23,841 nucleotides of DNA, from the NCBI GenBank assembly GCA_024401945.1, contig JAKSKC010000011.1, positions 1 through 23,841 of the forward strand, written 5' to 3'. The stretch comes from Bacteroidales bacterium (GTDB lineage: Bacteria; Bacteroidota; Bacteroidia; Bacteroidales; UBA932). Below the pieces are notes generated by a model. It had not been told where the DNA came from, did no database searches, and saw only the letters and a program-made list of their open reading frames with translations. Shown one piece after another: positions 1 through 6,975 of the stretch; position 1 is the first letter of the stretch; each line of letters starts with the position of its first letter. The translations under genes were made by a program, and so were the position numbers.

Positions 1-390
1 TCGGAGGTGAGGCCGGTCACTTTGCAGATGATTTCCGCAGGGATGTTTTCCTTAAGCATCGCTGCCGCAATCTCCCGCTGTTTGTTCGCTTCACCTTGCG
101 CCCTGGACTCTTCGGCGGTGTATTTGAGGGCCCTTTGGAAGGATTCCTCCTGTTCGCGTAAGTTCATATATTCCTCCTTCTGTTCATTGTTCAGGACTTT
201 GAACTCGGCGCTGCTGCACAGGTCCGTCAGGTTGTCATCCTTCTCGAGGAGCCACTTCGGCGGTTTCTCACCATTGCTCAGTGCATTCAGAGCGTAGATG
301 AAGCGCTCACGGGCATCGTTGAGTTCAGTGTCGTCAGTGGCAAATTTACCTAGTTCGATGAAGATTTGCAAGTAGTTGCCACAGGCTGTC
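1..390 (-). pseudogene. 5'-truncated Rpn-family (PD-(D/E)XK nuclease/transposase) remnant, runs off the left edge
   Basis: An open minus-strand frame from about 390 to base 1 encodes the C-terminal region typical of Bacteroidales Rpn/PDDEXK transposase-like proteins. It contains YLQIFIELGKF, then ARERFIYALNALSNGEKPP, then EFKVLNNEQKEEYM, then REIAAAMLKENIPAEIICKVTGL, which is the usual C-terminal helical tail. The N-terminal nuclease domain, normally well over 100 residues, is absent because family similarity starts immediately after the glpK stop codon. The only start in the frame is an ATG at 420-422 inside the glpK 3' end, on the same strand. It would add a short unrelated leader. I therefore read this as a decayed, 5'-deleted copy and not a working gene. 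The C-terminus lies outside the window, so a longer ORF with a distant role cannot be excluded. Confidence 0.65.
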
Positions 391-1872
391 CTATCGGCCG
401 CTGAGGGTTCGGGAGACGGCATCGAGCCAGCCGGCTTTTGCCTTGTCAACGGCTTCCCCTGGAGCTGACGGGACGAAAGTCCGCTCAGCCTGCCACTGGC
501 TGCGTATCTGGTCGAGACTCTGCCAGAAGCCGGTTGCGAGGCCGGCCAGGTATGCGGCGCCGAGGGCCGTGGTCTCGGTGATCATCGGTCTGATGACCTC
601 GGCTCCGAGGATATCCGCCTGGAACTGCATCATCATATTGTTGCGCGACGCGCCGCCGTCGACCTTGAGCTTGCCGAGCTTCATCCCGGCATCCTTCTCC
701 ATCGCAGCGACTATGTCCATCGTCTGGAAGGCGATGCCCTCGAGGGCCGCCCTGGCGATGTGCGCCGCGGTGGTGCCCCTGGTGATCCCGGTGATTGTCC
801 CCTTGGCGTACTGGTCCCAATACGGAGCCCCCAGTCCCGTGAGGGCAGGGACCATATACACTCCGCCGTTGTCGGCGACAGAGGAGGCGAGGGCCTCTAT
901 TTCGGAGGAGCTGCCGATTATGCCGAGCCCGTCACGGAGCCACTGCACTACGGAACCCGCCACGAACACACTGCCCTCCAGCGCATAGTTCACCGTATCC
1001 CCGATCTTCCAGGCTATTGTTGTAAGCAGTCTGTTGCCGGACATCACGGGTTTGTTTCCCGTATTCATCAGCAGGAAGCATCCGGTGCCATAGGTGTTCT
1101 TGACATCCCCCGGTTCCGTGCACATCTGCGCGAACAGCGCGGCCTGCTGGTCCCCCGCGATTCCCGATACCGGGACTGCATCCCCCAGGATTGAAGTGCA
1201 GCCGTAGACCTCTGAGGATGAGCGGACCTGAGGCAGCATCGACTCGGGGATGCCGAGAAGTTCGAGGAGTTCCCTGTCCCATTCCAGCGTATTGATGTTG
1301 AACAGCATCGTCCTTGAGGCATTCGTCACATCGGTCACGTGCGAACGGCCTCCGGTCAGGTTCCAGACCAGCCAGCTGTCTATGGTTCCGAAACGGAGTC
1401 TGCCCTGCTGCGCCTTCTGCCTCGCTCCCGGGACGTTCTCGAGGATCCATCTTATCTTGGTCCCGGAGAAGTAGGCATCAATGATGAGGCCCGTCTTGCT
1501 GCGGACCATATCGGTGAGACCCTGTTCCTTGAGTGAATCACAGTAGTCCGAGGTGCGCCTGTCCTGCCAGACTATGGCGTTGTATACCGGTATTCCGCTT
1601 TCAGCATCCCACACGACGGTGGTCTCCCTCTGGTTGGTGATTCCCACAGCCGCCACGTCGTCCCCGGTCAGTCCGAGGGACGCTGCAGCCTCAACCATCA
1701 CCGAGGACTCGGATGCCCAGATCTCCATAGGGTCGTGCTCGACCCAGCCCGGCTTGGGGAAATATTGTGTGAACTCCTTCTGCCGGATTGCGCAGGGAAC
1801 ACCGCTGCGGTCAAAGACGATGGCCCTTGACGAACTTGTGCCCTGGTCCAGGGCTATTATGCAGTTTTTCAT
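391..1872 (-). CDS. glpK: Glycerol kinase
   Basis: This gene encodes ATP:glycerol 3-phosphotransferase, which converts glycerol to sn-glycerol 3-phosphate in the cytoplasm for catabolism or phospholipid synthesis. The 493 residues match the family's usual length of about 500. Visible FGGY-family motifs are the N-terminal phosphate-binding [52 protein letters not shown], the adenosine-binding [11 protein letters not shown] and the C-terminal [20 protein letters not shown]. It starts 11 bp after the stop of the TSCPD lipoprotein gene on the same strand, so the two are probably co-transcribed. No glpF or glpD-type gene is visible next to it. The downstream neighbour is the Rpn remnant, which abuts the stop codon. 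Identification is firm; operon membership is inferred from spacing. Confidence 0.97.
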   Translation of the reverse strand: MKNCIIALDQGTSSSRAIVFDRSGVPCAIRQKEFTQYFPKPGWVEHDPMEIWASESSVMVEAAASLGLTGDDVAAVGITNQRETTVVWDAESGIPVYNAIVWQDRRTSDYCDSLKEQGLTDMVRSKTGLIIDAYFSGTKIRWILENVPGARQKAQQGRLRFGTIDSWLVWNLTGGRSHVTDVTNASRTMLFNINTLEWDRELLELLGIPESMLPQVRSSSEVYGCTSILGDAVPVSGIAGDQQAALFAQMCTEPGDVKNTYGTGCFLLMNTGNKPVMSGNRLLTTIAWKIGDTVNYALEGSVFVAGSVVQWLRDGLGIIGSSSEIEALASSVADNGGVYMVPALTGLGAPYWDQYAKGTITGITRGTTAAHIARAALEGIAFQTMDIVAAMEKDAGMKLGKLKVDGGASRNNMMMQFQADILGAEVIRPMITETTALGAAYLAGLATGFWQSLDQIRSQWQAERTFVPSAPGEAVDKAKAGWLDAVSRTLSGR

Positions 1873-1883
1873 TTAAGGACTTT

Positions 1884-2288
1884 TTATTGGAGCAGTTCCA
1901 GCGCCTTGGCAAGCTGGTCCGGACAGCTCGTGCCCTTTCCTCCGCAGTCTATGCCCTTCAGACGGCTGATGGCCTCCTCGACGCTCATTCCCTCAACCAA
2001 TTTGGAGACGCCCATGGTGTTGCCCGGGCAGCCGTTGGTGAAGACGACGCTGACAATCGTGCCGTCCTTGACGGCGATGTCGATCTGGCTGGAGCACACT
2101 GAAGATGGCTTGACGCTGAGTTCGCGCACGCCCTCGTCGGTTGTCCTGTCACTGAGCACCGTGACTTCTGAATCAGTCACAAGGGGAACGATGGTCTGCT
2201 CATCAGAAGCGCTCCTGCTCCTGCAGGCTGAAAACAAAGCGGAGAAAATCATAAGGGTAATGATAATTTGTCTTTTCATATTCATCAT
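1884..2288 (-). CDS. TSCPD-domain (TIGR03905-like) lipoprotein
   Basis: This is a 134-residue protein in two parts. Residues 4-22 form a lipoprotein signal peptide: MKRQ, a hydrophobic stretch, then lipobox LFSAC with Cys22. After a linker of about 40 residues, residues 62-134 match the TIGR03905/TSCPD family: SSVCSSQID, FTNGCPGN, SKLVEGMSVEEAI, KGIDCGGKGTSCPDQLAKAL. The four domain cysteines (65, 87, 115, 122) are all present, which suggests metal or redox binding. The family has no established biochemical role and is also found as a C-terminal domain of some B12-dependent ribonucleotide reductases. Family members I know of lack a signal peptide, so the exported form is unusual. Initiation could be at 2288 or at the third Met at 2279, directly before KRQ; the latter gives a more normal signal peptide. 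It leads glpK in a probable operon. Confidence 0.8.
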   Translation of the reverse strand: MMNMKRQIIITLMIFSALFSACRSRSASDEQTIVPLVTDSEVTVLSDRTTDEGVRELSVKPSSVCSSQIDIAVKDGTIVSVVFTNGCPGNTMGVSKLVEGMSVEEAISRLKGIDCGGKGTSCPDQLAKALELLQ

Positions 2289-2304
2289 CTGTTGTCATCG
2301 GAAA

Positions 2305-2312
2305 CAAATATA
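2305..2312 (-). promoter_or_regulatory. Bacteroidota -7 promoter element for the TSCPD lipoprotein-glpK operon
   Basis: The minus strand reads TATATTTG, a match to the TAnnTTTG consensus of the Bacteroidota primary sigma factor. It lies 16-23 nt upstream of the first candidate start (2288) and 25 nt from the likely start at 2279. I see no clear -33 TTTG at the right spacing. It lies back to back with the plus-strand element at 2326. Confidence 0.55.
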
Positions 2313-2325
2313 GCATTATTATCTC

Positions 2326-2333
2326 TAACTTTG
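2326..2333 (+). promoter_or_regulatory. Bacteroidota -7 promoter element for the SGNH esterase gene
   Basis: TAACTTTG matches TAnnTTTG and lies 27 nt before the ATG at 2361, giving a predicted leader of about 20 nt. There is no obvious -33 element. The intergenic stretch of 72 bp holds this and the opposing minus-strand element, so the two divergent promoters share one small control region. Confidence 0.55.
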
Positions 2334-2360
2334 CATCCCTAACCAGTCCATATCCTGACA

Positions 2361-3452
2361 ATGAAAACTGCATTCAAAGCTATCATCCTGCTCTCATTCC
2401 TGCTGCAGGCATCTCTCTGCGCGGCACAGGAGACGACAATCAAGAAGGGAAAGAAATACATCGGAGCCACGGAGCTGACCCTGGGGGGCAAACTGTTCCC
2501 GGACACCCCGGACCCGTACTGCAGGATGGATTTCGGCAAGCACGGCGGTTTCAACGCAACGGAAACGGAGAGGCTGAAGAAATCCTCCGGAATCTACGTT
2601 ACCTTCAACACCAACTCCACCAGCATCTCGGTGATGGCGGAGTACCGCTCGGAAAAGGACAATCTCCACAATGCCTACAACGCGGAGGGCTTCGACTGCT
2701 ATATAAAGAAGGACGGCAGATGGCTGTGGGCCGGATGCGGAATTCCGGACGGGAAGGAAGGGCCTTTCAACGTGGTGGAGAATATGGACAGGTCGCAGAA
2801 GGAGTGCCTTCTGTACTTTCCGCTGTACAGCGAGCTGGAGTCCGTCAGGATCGGGGTTGACGAAAGGGCGGACATAAGCGCCGGGGACAAACCTTTCCGC
2901 TACAGGATAGGGGTTTACGGCTCGAGCTACACTCACGGGGGATACGTCTCACGCCCGGGGCTCACCTATCCGGCGAGGCTCGCGAGGAAGACAGGGCTGG
3001 ATTTTCTCAGTCTGGGAGTCAGCGGGGTGTGCAGGTTCCAGCCGGCGTTCCTGGAGGCGCTGAAGGACGCGGATGTGGACGCCTACCTTTTCGACACCTT
3101 CTCCAACGGGGGGAAGGTAAGCACGGACCTGCTTCCGTTCATAGAGGAGCTGAGCAAGGCAAAACCGGGAGTACCCCTGATCTTCATGAACTCCATAAGG
3201 CTCGAGAAGGGCAATTTCGACATCAAGGCGGCGGAGGGTGATGAATACAAGTTCAAGGCCATCGACGAGAGGATGGCGGAGGCCGTCAGGAAGTACCCGG
3301 ACGTATATTTCATAAGTCCCGTGACCGTCAGTGACGACGACCACGAGACTTCTGTCGACGGAGTCCATCCCGGTGACTACGGCATAATGCTGTGGGTGGA
3401 ATCCGTGGAAAAACCGCTAAGGAAGATTCTCCGCAGATACGGGATCAGATAA
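2361..3452 (+). CDS. Secreted SGNH/GDSL hydrolase with N-terminal GxDLY domain (probable carbohydrate esterase)
   Basis: This 363-residue protein has a Sec signal peptide (residues 1-22, ending SLCAAQ). An N-terminal beta-sandwich domain of the GxDLY type (PF14607) follows, with GFDCY at 110-114 and RWLWAGC just after. The C-terminal catalytic domain is of the Lipase_GDSL_3 type (PF14606): block I IGVYGSSYTHG with the predicted nucleophile Ser189, SLGVSGVCRFQP as the Gly block, and SVDGVHP with Asp333 and His336 as the rest of the triad. Proteins of this architecture in Bacteroidota are generally deacylases of plant or host glycans; the substrate here is unknown. The usual Leu of GxDLY is Cys113 here. 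The stop codon directly abuts the stop of the convergent gene, with no bases between. No SusC/SusD pair is nearby, so this is not a classical polysaccharide utilisation locus. Confidence 0.85.
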   Translation: MKTAFKAIILLSFLLQASLCAAQETTIKKGKKYIGATELTLGGKLFPDTPDPYCRMDFGKHGGFNATETERLKKSSGIYVTFNTNSTSISVMAEYRSEKDNLHNAYNAEGFDCYIKKDGRWLWAGCGIPDGKEGPFNVVENMDRSQKECLLYFPLYSELESVRIGVDERADISAGDKPFRYRIGVYGSSYTHGGYVSRPGLTYPARLARKTGLDFLSLGVSGVCRFQPAFLEALKDADVDAYLFDTFSNGGKVSTDLLPFIEELSKAKPGVPLIFMNSIRLEKGNFDIKAAEGDEYKFKAIDERMAEAVRKYPDVYFISPVTVSDDDHETSVDGVHPGDYGIMLWVESVEKPLRKILRRYGIR

Positions 3453-4652
3453 TCACTTCACCTCGTTGAGACAGCGGATATGCTCGTCCGGCACCTGCAT
3501 TATGTTCCAGGAAACCACGGCACCGTCATATCCGTAGTCCATTACCGTGTTGAGCGACTCTATGATGTATTCAGGAGTCGTAGGCGCTATGAGTGAATCA
3601 TATATGATCTCGATTCCCGGATATTTGCTGCAAGGGAGATCCTCCATCGCCTGCAGCTGGCCCCTGAGGAAGTCAAGGTCCATCTCAAGCTCCGGATATC
3701 CCTCGGCCTGCGGAGCGCTCCTGCGCAGCAGGTCATAGTCGAAACCTATCCCGGCCGGAGCCCAGGTCATACGGTAGAGCATAGGCTTGATGAAATCGCA
3801 GTGCTCCGCGAGGATGGAGTAGTCCTGACCCACGAACTGGGCGAGCAGCGGGGCGAACAGGTCGAGGCCCACTATCATTCCCCTGTCGTGGAAATAATCG
3901 CACAGGCGCGCTATGGATCCGCTGACTATCTGCCCCTTGGCCTTGAAGAAGGCCGCCGCGGTCTCATCCTCGAACTCGAAACCCTTCTTCGGGTCATAGG
4001 ACCTGACTGAGAAGAACTTGTCACCCTTCTCCTCATAGGCCTTCCTCACGTCCGCGAGGTCCACTCCGAGGGCGCTGTAGCGCTGGGCGCAGCTGTCACA
4101 TCCGCAGTTGAGCACACCGCTGACTCCGCATACGAAGGACTGGGTCCTGATCCTGTCGAGGAAGACTCCGTCGAAATCTACATCGGCGAGGTTCTCCTCG
4201 TATACCTTTATGAGATTGTCTATGTTGGACTTGCGGGTAGGACAGTTGAAGCGGAATCCGCTGCCCTGGGGCACGACGTAGTCCGTAGGCCGGTTGCCCC
4301 AGATGTCCACCGCCGGCGTGTTGTCGCATACGCCCTCCGTCTCCGAAAGGACAGGGAGGTAGAGCAGCATCTGTATTCCCTTGCTGTGAAGGTATTCACC
4401 TATCTTCCTGTAAGGTTCGGGATCGCTCACCCATCCCACCAGGACCTTCTCCAGAGGGATTATTTCAGTAACTTCCTCGATTCTGGAGATGACGTCCCCG
4501 GTGGAGTAGAACTGCTCGTCCCATTCCCCCATCGACACCTGGACTATGTATCCGGGGGTGCGGGTCTCCTCCTTGGCCGCATTCCTGCAGGATACTGCCG
4601 CAAGCAGCGCAAGGGATGCCAGTATGAATGTTCTTGAGATCTGTCGTATCAT
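3453..4652 (-). CDS. Putative glycoside-hydrolase-like (TIM-barrel) lipoprotein with a Cys cluster
   Basis: This is a 399-residue lipoprotein with signal MIRQISRTFILASLALLAAVSC, lipobox AAVSC and Cys22. The mature part has the pattern of uncharacterised family-10-like or GHL TIM barrels: a beta-strand ending VDFDGVFLDRIR (Asp161 and Asp166 as possible acidic site residues), then VCGVSGVLNCGCDSCAQRY, then MIVGLDLFAPLLAQFVGQD, DFIKPMLYRMTW and a late strand GYDGAVVSWNIMQ. The cysteines C175, C183, C185 and C188 form a CxCxxC-type cluster of the kind seen in several hydrolase families with a structural metal site. The start lies 6 bp after the alkaline phosphatase stop, so the two genes are very probably one operon. 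I cannot assign the substrate or prove catalysis; a cell-surface glycan-active role is inferred. Confidence 0.65.
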   Translation of the reverse strand: MIRQISRTFILASLALLAAVSCRNAAKEETRTPGYIVQVSMGEWDEQFYSTGDVISRIEEVTEIIPLEKVLVGWVSDPEPYRKIGEYLHSKGIQMLLYLPVLSETEGVCDNTPAVDIWGNRPTDYVVPQGSGFRFNCPTRKSNIDNLIKVYEENLADVDFDGVFLDRIRTQSFVCGVSGVLNCGCDSCAQRYSALGVDLADVRKAYEEKGDKFFSVRSYDPKKGFEFEDETAAAFFKAKGQIVSGSIARLCDYFHDRGMIVGLDLFAPLLAQFVGQDYSILAEHCDFIKPMLYRMTWAPAGIGFDYDLLRRSAPQAEGYPELEMDLDFLRGQLQAMEDLPCSKYPGIEIIYDSLIAPTTPEYIIESLNTVMDYGYDGAVVSWNIMQVPDEHIRCLNEVK

Positions 4653-4658
4653 ATCCTT

Positions 4659-6065
4659 CTAGTATCGGGCTACTCTGGCTATTGTTTTCGGTACGTCCGT
4701 ATTGTCACGGCATTTGAGGAACTCCAGTTCCCCGACGCCCTTGACGTAAAGCCCCACAGGAGCCCCGCTGTGCGAGCCGTGAGGCCAGTAGTAGCCGGCC
4801 TGCCTGTTGGAATAGTCGATGGCCAGTGACACGACTTTCGCGCTTACCGAATAAAGTGTCACCACTTCGTTGCCCTCGTTCTTTGTAAATGAGTTGAAAT
4901 ATGCCTCCTTCAGGTACTCCTCGTTCTTCTCGTCCACCTTGATGCTGTCCCAGAGGCCCAGCTGTGAAGCGAAGAACGCCTTTGCTTCCTCCCAGGAAGG
5001 AATGTTCCCCTGCTGGGCAGGAGCCGCGAACTTGCGGAACTCACTGTTGATGCGGTTCTCGGAGCCTTTCTGGGCCGCGAGCAGCTCAGGCTTCATCGCG
5101 TATGCGCCGGAACTCAGTGAAAGTGCGCCGGTCTCGTGGTCGGAGATGACGATGACAAGGGTCTCCCTCGGATGGGCGTTGTAGAAATCAAGGACTACGT
5201 CGACGGTCGCGGCCAGGTCGTTTATCTCCTGGAAGGCCGTGGCTCCGTCATCACCGTGGGTGGCGTGGTCTATGCTTCCGGCCTCAACCATAAAGAAGAA
5301 TCCCTTCTTCAGGTAGTTGGCGGACAGATAATCTATTCCGGCCTTCACGAAATCCGAGAGCTTCGTGTCTTCGGGCGTGCGGTCGATGGCGTAGGCAAGG
5401 TCGCCGCTGCTGCCGTTGAGGCAGAGCACCCTGCCGCTCCTTGAGCCCGCGGTGCGGATGTCCTCTCCCTTGAGGATGGTTACTCCGGCATCGGCTATCA
5501 TCTGCTCGAGCCATGGCTCATCGTGTCCGGTACGCTTCGATTCGGTGAGCAGCGTGGAACCTGCGGCGAAATCCACCTTGGACGCCGCCAGCTGTTCAGC
5601 TATGTCCTCATAGTTGGTCCTTGACCTGGTGTGGGCGTAGAACCCGCCGGGAGTGGCGTGATTGATGCCCACGGTCGTGGCTATGCCTACACCCTTTCCG
5701 GCAGCTTTCGCCCACTCGGCCACGCTGGATACGGGTTCCCTGTCCAGATTGACGCCCATTGCACCGTTCTTGGTCTTCACTCCCGTGGCAAGCGCCGTTG
5801 CGGCAGCCGCAGAGTCGGTTACAAGGGACGATGCGGAGAAGGTGCTGACGAAGGTCCTTACAGGGAACTGGAAGAAATTGAGATTCTCCGGACCGAGACC
5901 CGTCGCCCTGTTGTAGAGCTGGGCACCGTACACCTCGTTGATTCCCATACCGTCACCTATGAGATAGAAGACGTACTTGGCTTTGTTTCCGCCGAATGAT
6001 GGCGCAGCGGCGACAAGGAGCATAACCGTCACCAGCGCATAAGTTAACTTGAAGGAATGTTTCAT
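4659..6065 (-). CDS. Secreted alkaline phosphatase (PhoA superfamily)
   Basis: This is a 468-residue exported phosphomonoesterase with a Sec signal peptide ending near APSFGGNKA. The metal-binding start YLIGDGMG contains Asp38, and the nucleophile motif LVTDSAAAATALATG contains Ser85. Further metal ligands lie in MVEAGSIDHATHGDD and VISDHETGALS, and a late His in WPHGSHSGAPVGLYVKG. This set is complete for a two-metal PhoA-type enzyme, so activity is expected in the periplasm or outside the cell. Its likely role is phosphate scavenging from organic phosphates. It is the first gene of a two-gene unit with the TIM-barrel lipoprotein. No TAnnTTTG element is visible in its 72-bp upstream gap, which instead contains the terminator of the preceding lipoprotein gene. 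The promoter could therefore be of another class, or expression may depend on read-through. Confidence 0.92.
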   Translation of the reverse strand: MKHSFKLTYALVTVMLLVAAAPSFGGNKAKYVFYLIGDGMGINEVYGAQLYNRATGLGPENLNFFQFPVRTFVSTFSASSLVTDSAAAATALATGVKTKNGAMGVNLDREPVSSVAEWAKAAGKGVGIATTVGINHATPGGFYAHTRSRTNYEDIAEQLAASKVDFAAGSTLLTESKRTGHDEPWLEQMIADAGVTILKGEDIRTAGSRSGRVLCLNGSSGDLAYAIDRTPEDTKLSDFVKAGIDYLSANYLKKGFFFMVEAGSIDHATHGDDGATAFQEINDLAATVDVVLDFYNAHPRETLVIVISDHETGALSLSSGAYAMKPELLAAQKGSENRINSEFRKFAAPAQQGNIPSWEEAKAFFASQLGLWDSIKVDEKNEEYLKEAYFNSFTKNEGNEVVTLYSVSAKVVSLAIDYSNRQAGYYWPHGSHSGAPVGLYVKGVGELEFLKCRDNTDVPKTIARVARY

Positions 6066-6083
6066 TGCTGCCAGCGTTTTTAT

Positions 6084-6123
6084 ACAAAAATGGGGATATG
6101 ATTCCCATCATCCCCATTTTTGT
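6084..6123 (-). terminator. Rho-independent terminator downstream of the small lipoprotein gene
   Basis: Perfect 13-bp inverted repeat arms (6084-6096 and 6111-6123; minus-strand 5' arm ACAAAAATGGGGA, 3' arm TCCCCATTTTTGT) flank a 14-nt loop. The 3' arm ends in a T-rich run, as in an intrinsic terminator. It begins 14 bp after the stop codon of the minus-strand gene ending at 6138. Because the arms carry both A and T runs, it could also stop plus-strand transcription, but no plus-strand gene ends here. Confidence 0.8.
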
Positions 6124-6137
6124 CATTATGTATTTTA

Positions 6138-6947
6138 TTACTTGAGAAGGTTTGCGTGTGAAGTCTCGAGCTCGGCCTTGACTTCTTCAAGCTGCTTCTT
6201 GAACATATCAACGCTGATGGCGTCAATCTTGGTGAGAGGAGCAAGGGCCTCGTTGAGGCTTGCGTACTCAGGGTTGATCTGAGCGAGGTCGTCAACTGCG
6301 AGGGTGAGCAGAACTACATACCAGGTGAAGGTTGTGGTTGTCTCGTCGTCGAAAGCTACGATGAACTTGTCGGTGTTCTGGCAGGCGATGTACATCTGCT
6401 CGATGAGGGCTGTGGTAACGGACTCCCAGAAGAGGTTCTCACGGCCGTTTGCCTTGGACTCGTCATAGAAGTTGTTGATGCTCTCCTTGAGCTCGAGGCC
6501 CTCTGAGAAAGCCTTGAGTGCAGGGTCGTTAACGTCTGCGTAGAGCTTTGCAAGAGCGGTCTGATAGTCTGATGTAGGCATATCATAGAGCTTTGCGATC
6601 TCGTTGTCGACACAGAGGATTGCGATTGCGCGGTACTTCTGTGAAAGGGTCTGAAGGTCGTTTGCAATGGTTGCGGAAACGAGATAATCAGGCTTTACCT
6701 GCTTTTCCTTGTCGGAAAGAACGATGGAACCGTCCTTCACTGAACCGATGATACCGATAGGATTGACCTTGTTGAGCTCGGAAGCGAGACTGTCAAGATG
6801 AACCTTGATAACCTCTTCTGCCTGAATCTCAGCCTGGCTTTTCTCTACTGCGGCCTCAGCCTCAGCTTCAGCGGTCTTCTTCTGTCCACAGGATACAGCC
6901 ATAAGGGCAGAAAGCGCAATTGCGGTGATGAATGTTAACTTTTTCAT
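6138..6947 (-). CDS. Small lipoprotein of unknown function
   Basis: This is a 269-residue protein starting at the ATG at 6945-6947 and not at an in-frame codon further upstream, because residues 1-20 are a textbook lipoprotein signal: MKKLTF, hydrophobic core, lipobox MAVSC with Cys20. Just after the lipid anchor is a short Ala/Glu-rich, probably coiled or extended segment (KKTAEAEAEAAVEKSQAEIQ). The rest is predicted mainly helical, with segments such as VIKVHLDSLASELNKV, SVTTALIEQMYIACQ and a C-terminal amphipathic helix VDMFKKQLEEVKAELE. I do not recognise a named domain. The start is 28 bp after the ABC transporter stop without an evident promoter between, so co-transcription is likely and a helper role for that transporter is possible. 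A strong hairpin terminator follows. Confidence 0.8.
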   Translation of the reverse strand: MKKLTFITAIALSALMAVSCGQKKTAEAEAEAAVEKSQAEIQAEEVIKVHLDSLASELNKVNPIGIIGSVKDGSIVLSDKEKQVKPDYLVSATIANDLQTLSQKYRAIAILCVDNEIAKLYDMPTSDYQTALAKLYADVNDPALKAFSEGLELKESINNFYDESKANGRENLFWESVTTALIEQMYIACQNTDKFIVAFDDETTTTFTWYVVLLTLAVDDLAQINPEYASLNEALAPLTKIDAISVDMFKKQLEEVKAELETSHANLLK

Positions 6948-6975
6948 TTTTAAAAAAACTGTTATAATTAATTGA

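Noticed and set aside
2361..6065. Polysaccharide utilisation locus
   Set aside because: Secreted hydrolases are present but there is no SusC/SusD pair, no regulator and no recognised glycoside hydrolase family in the window.
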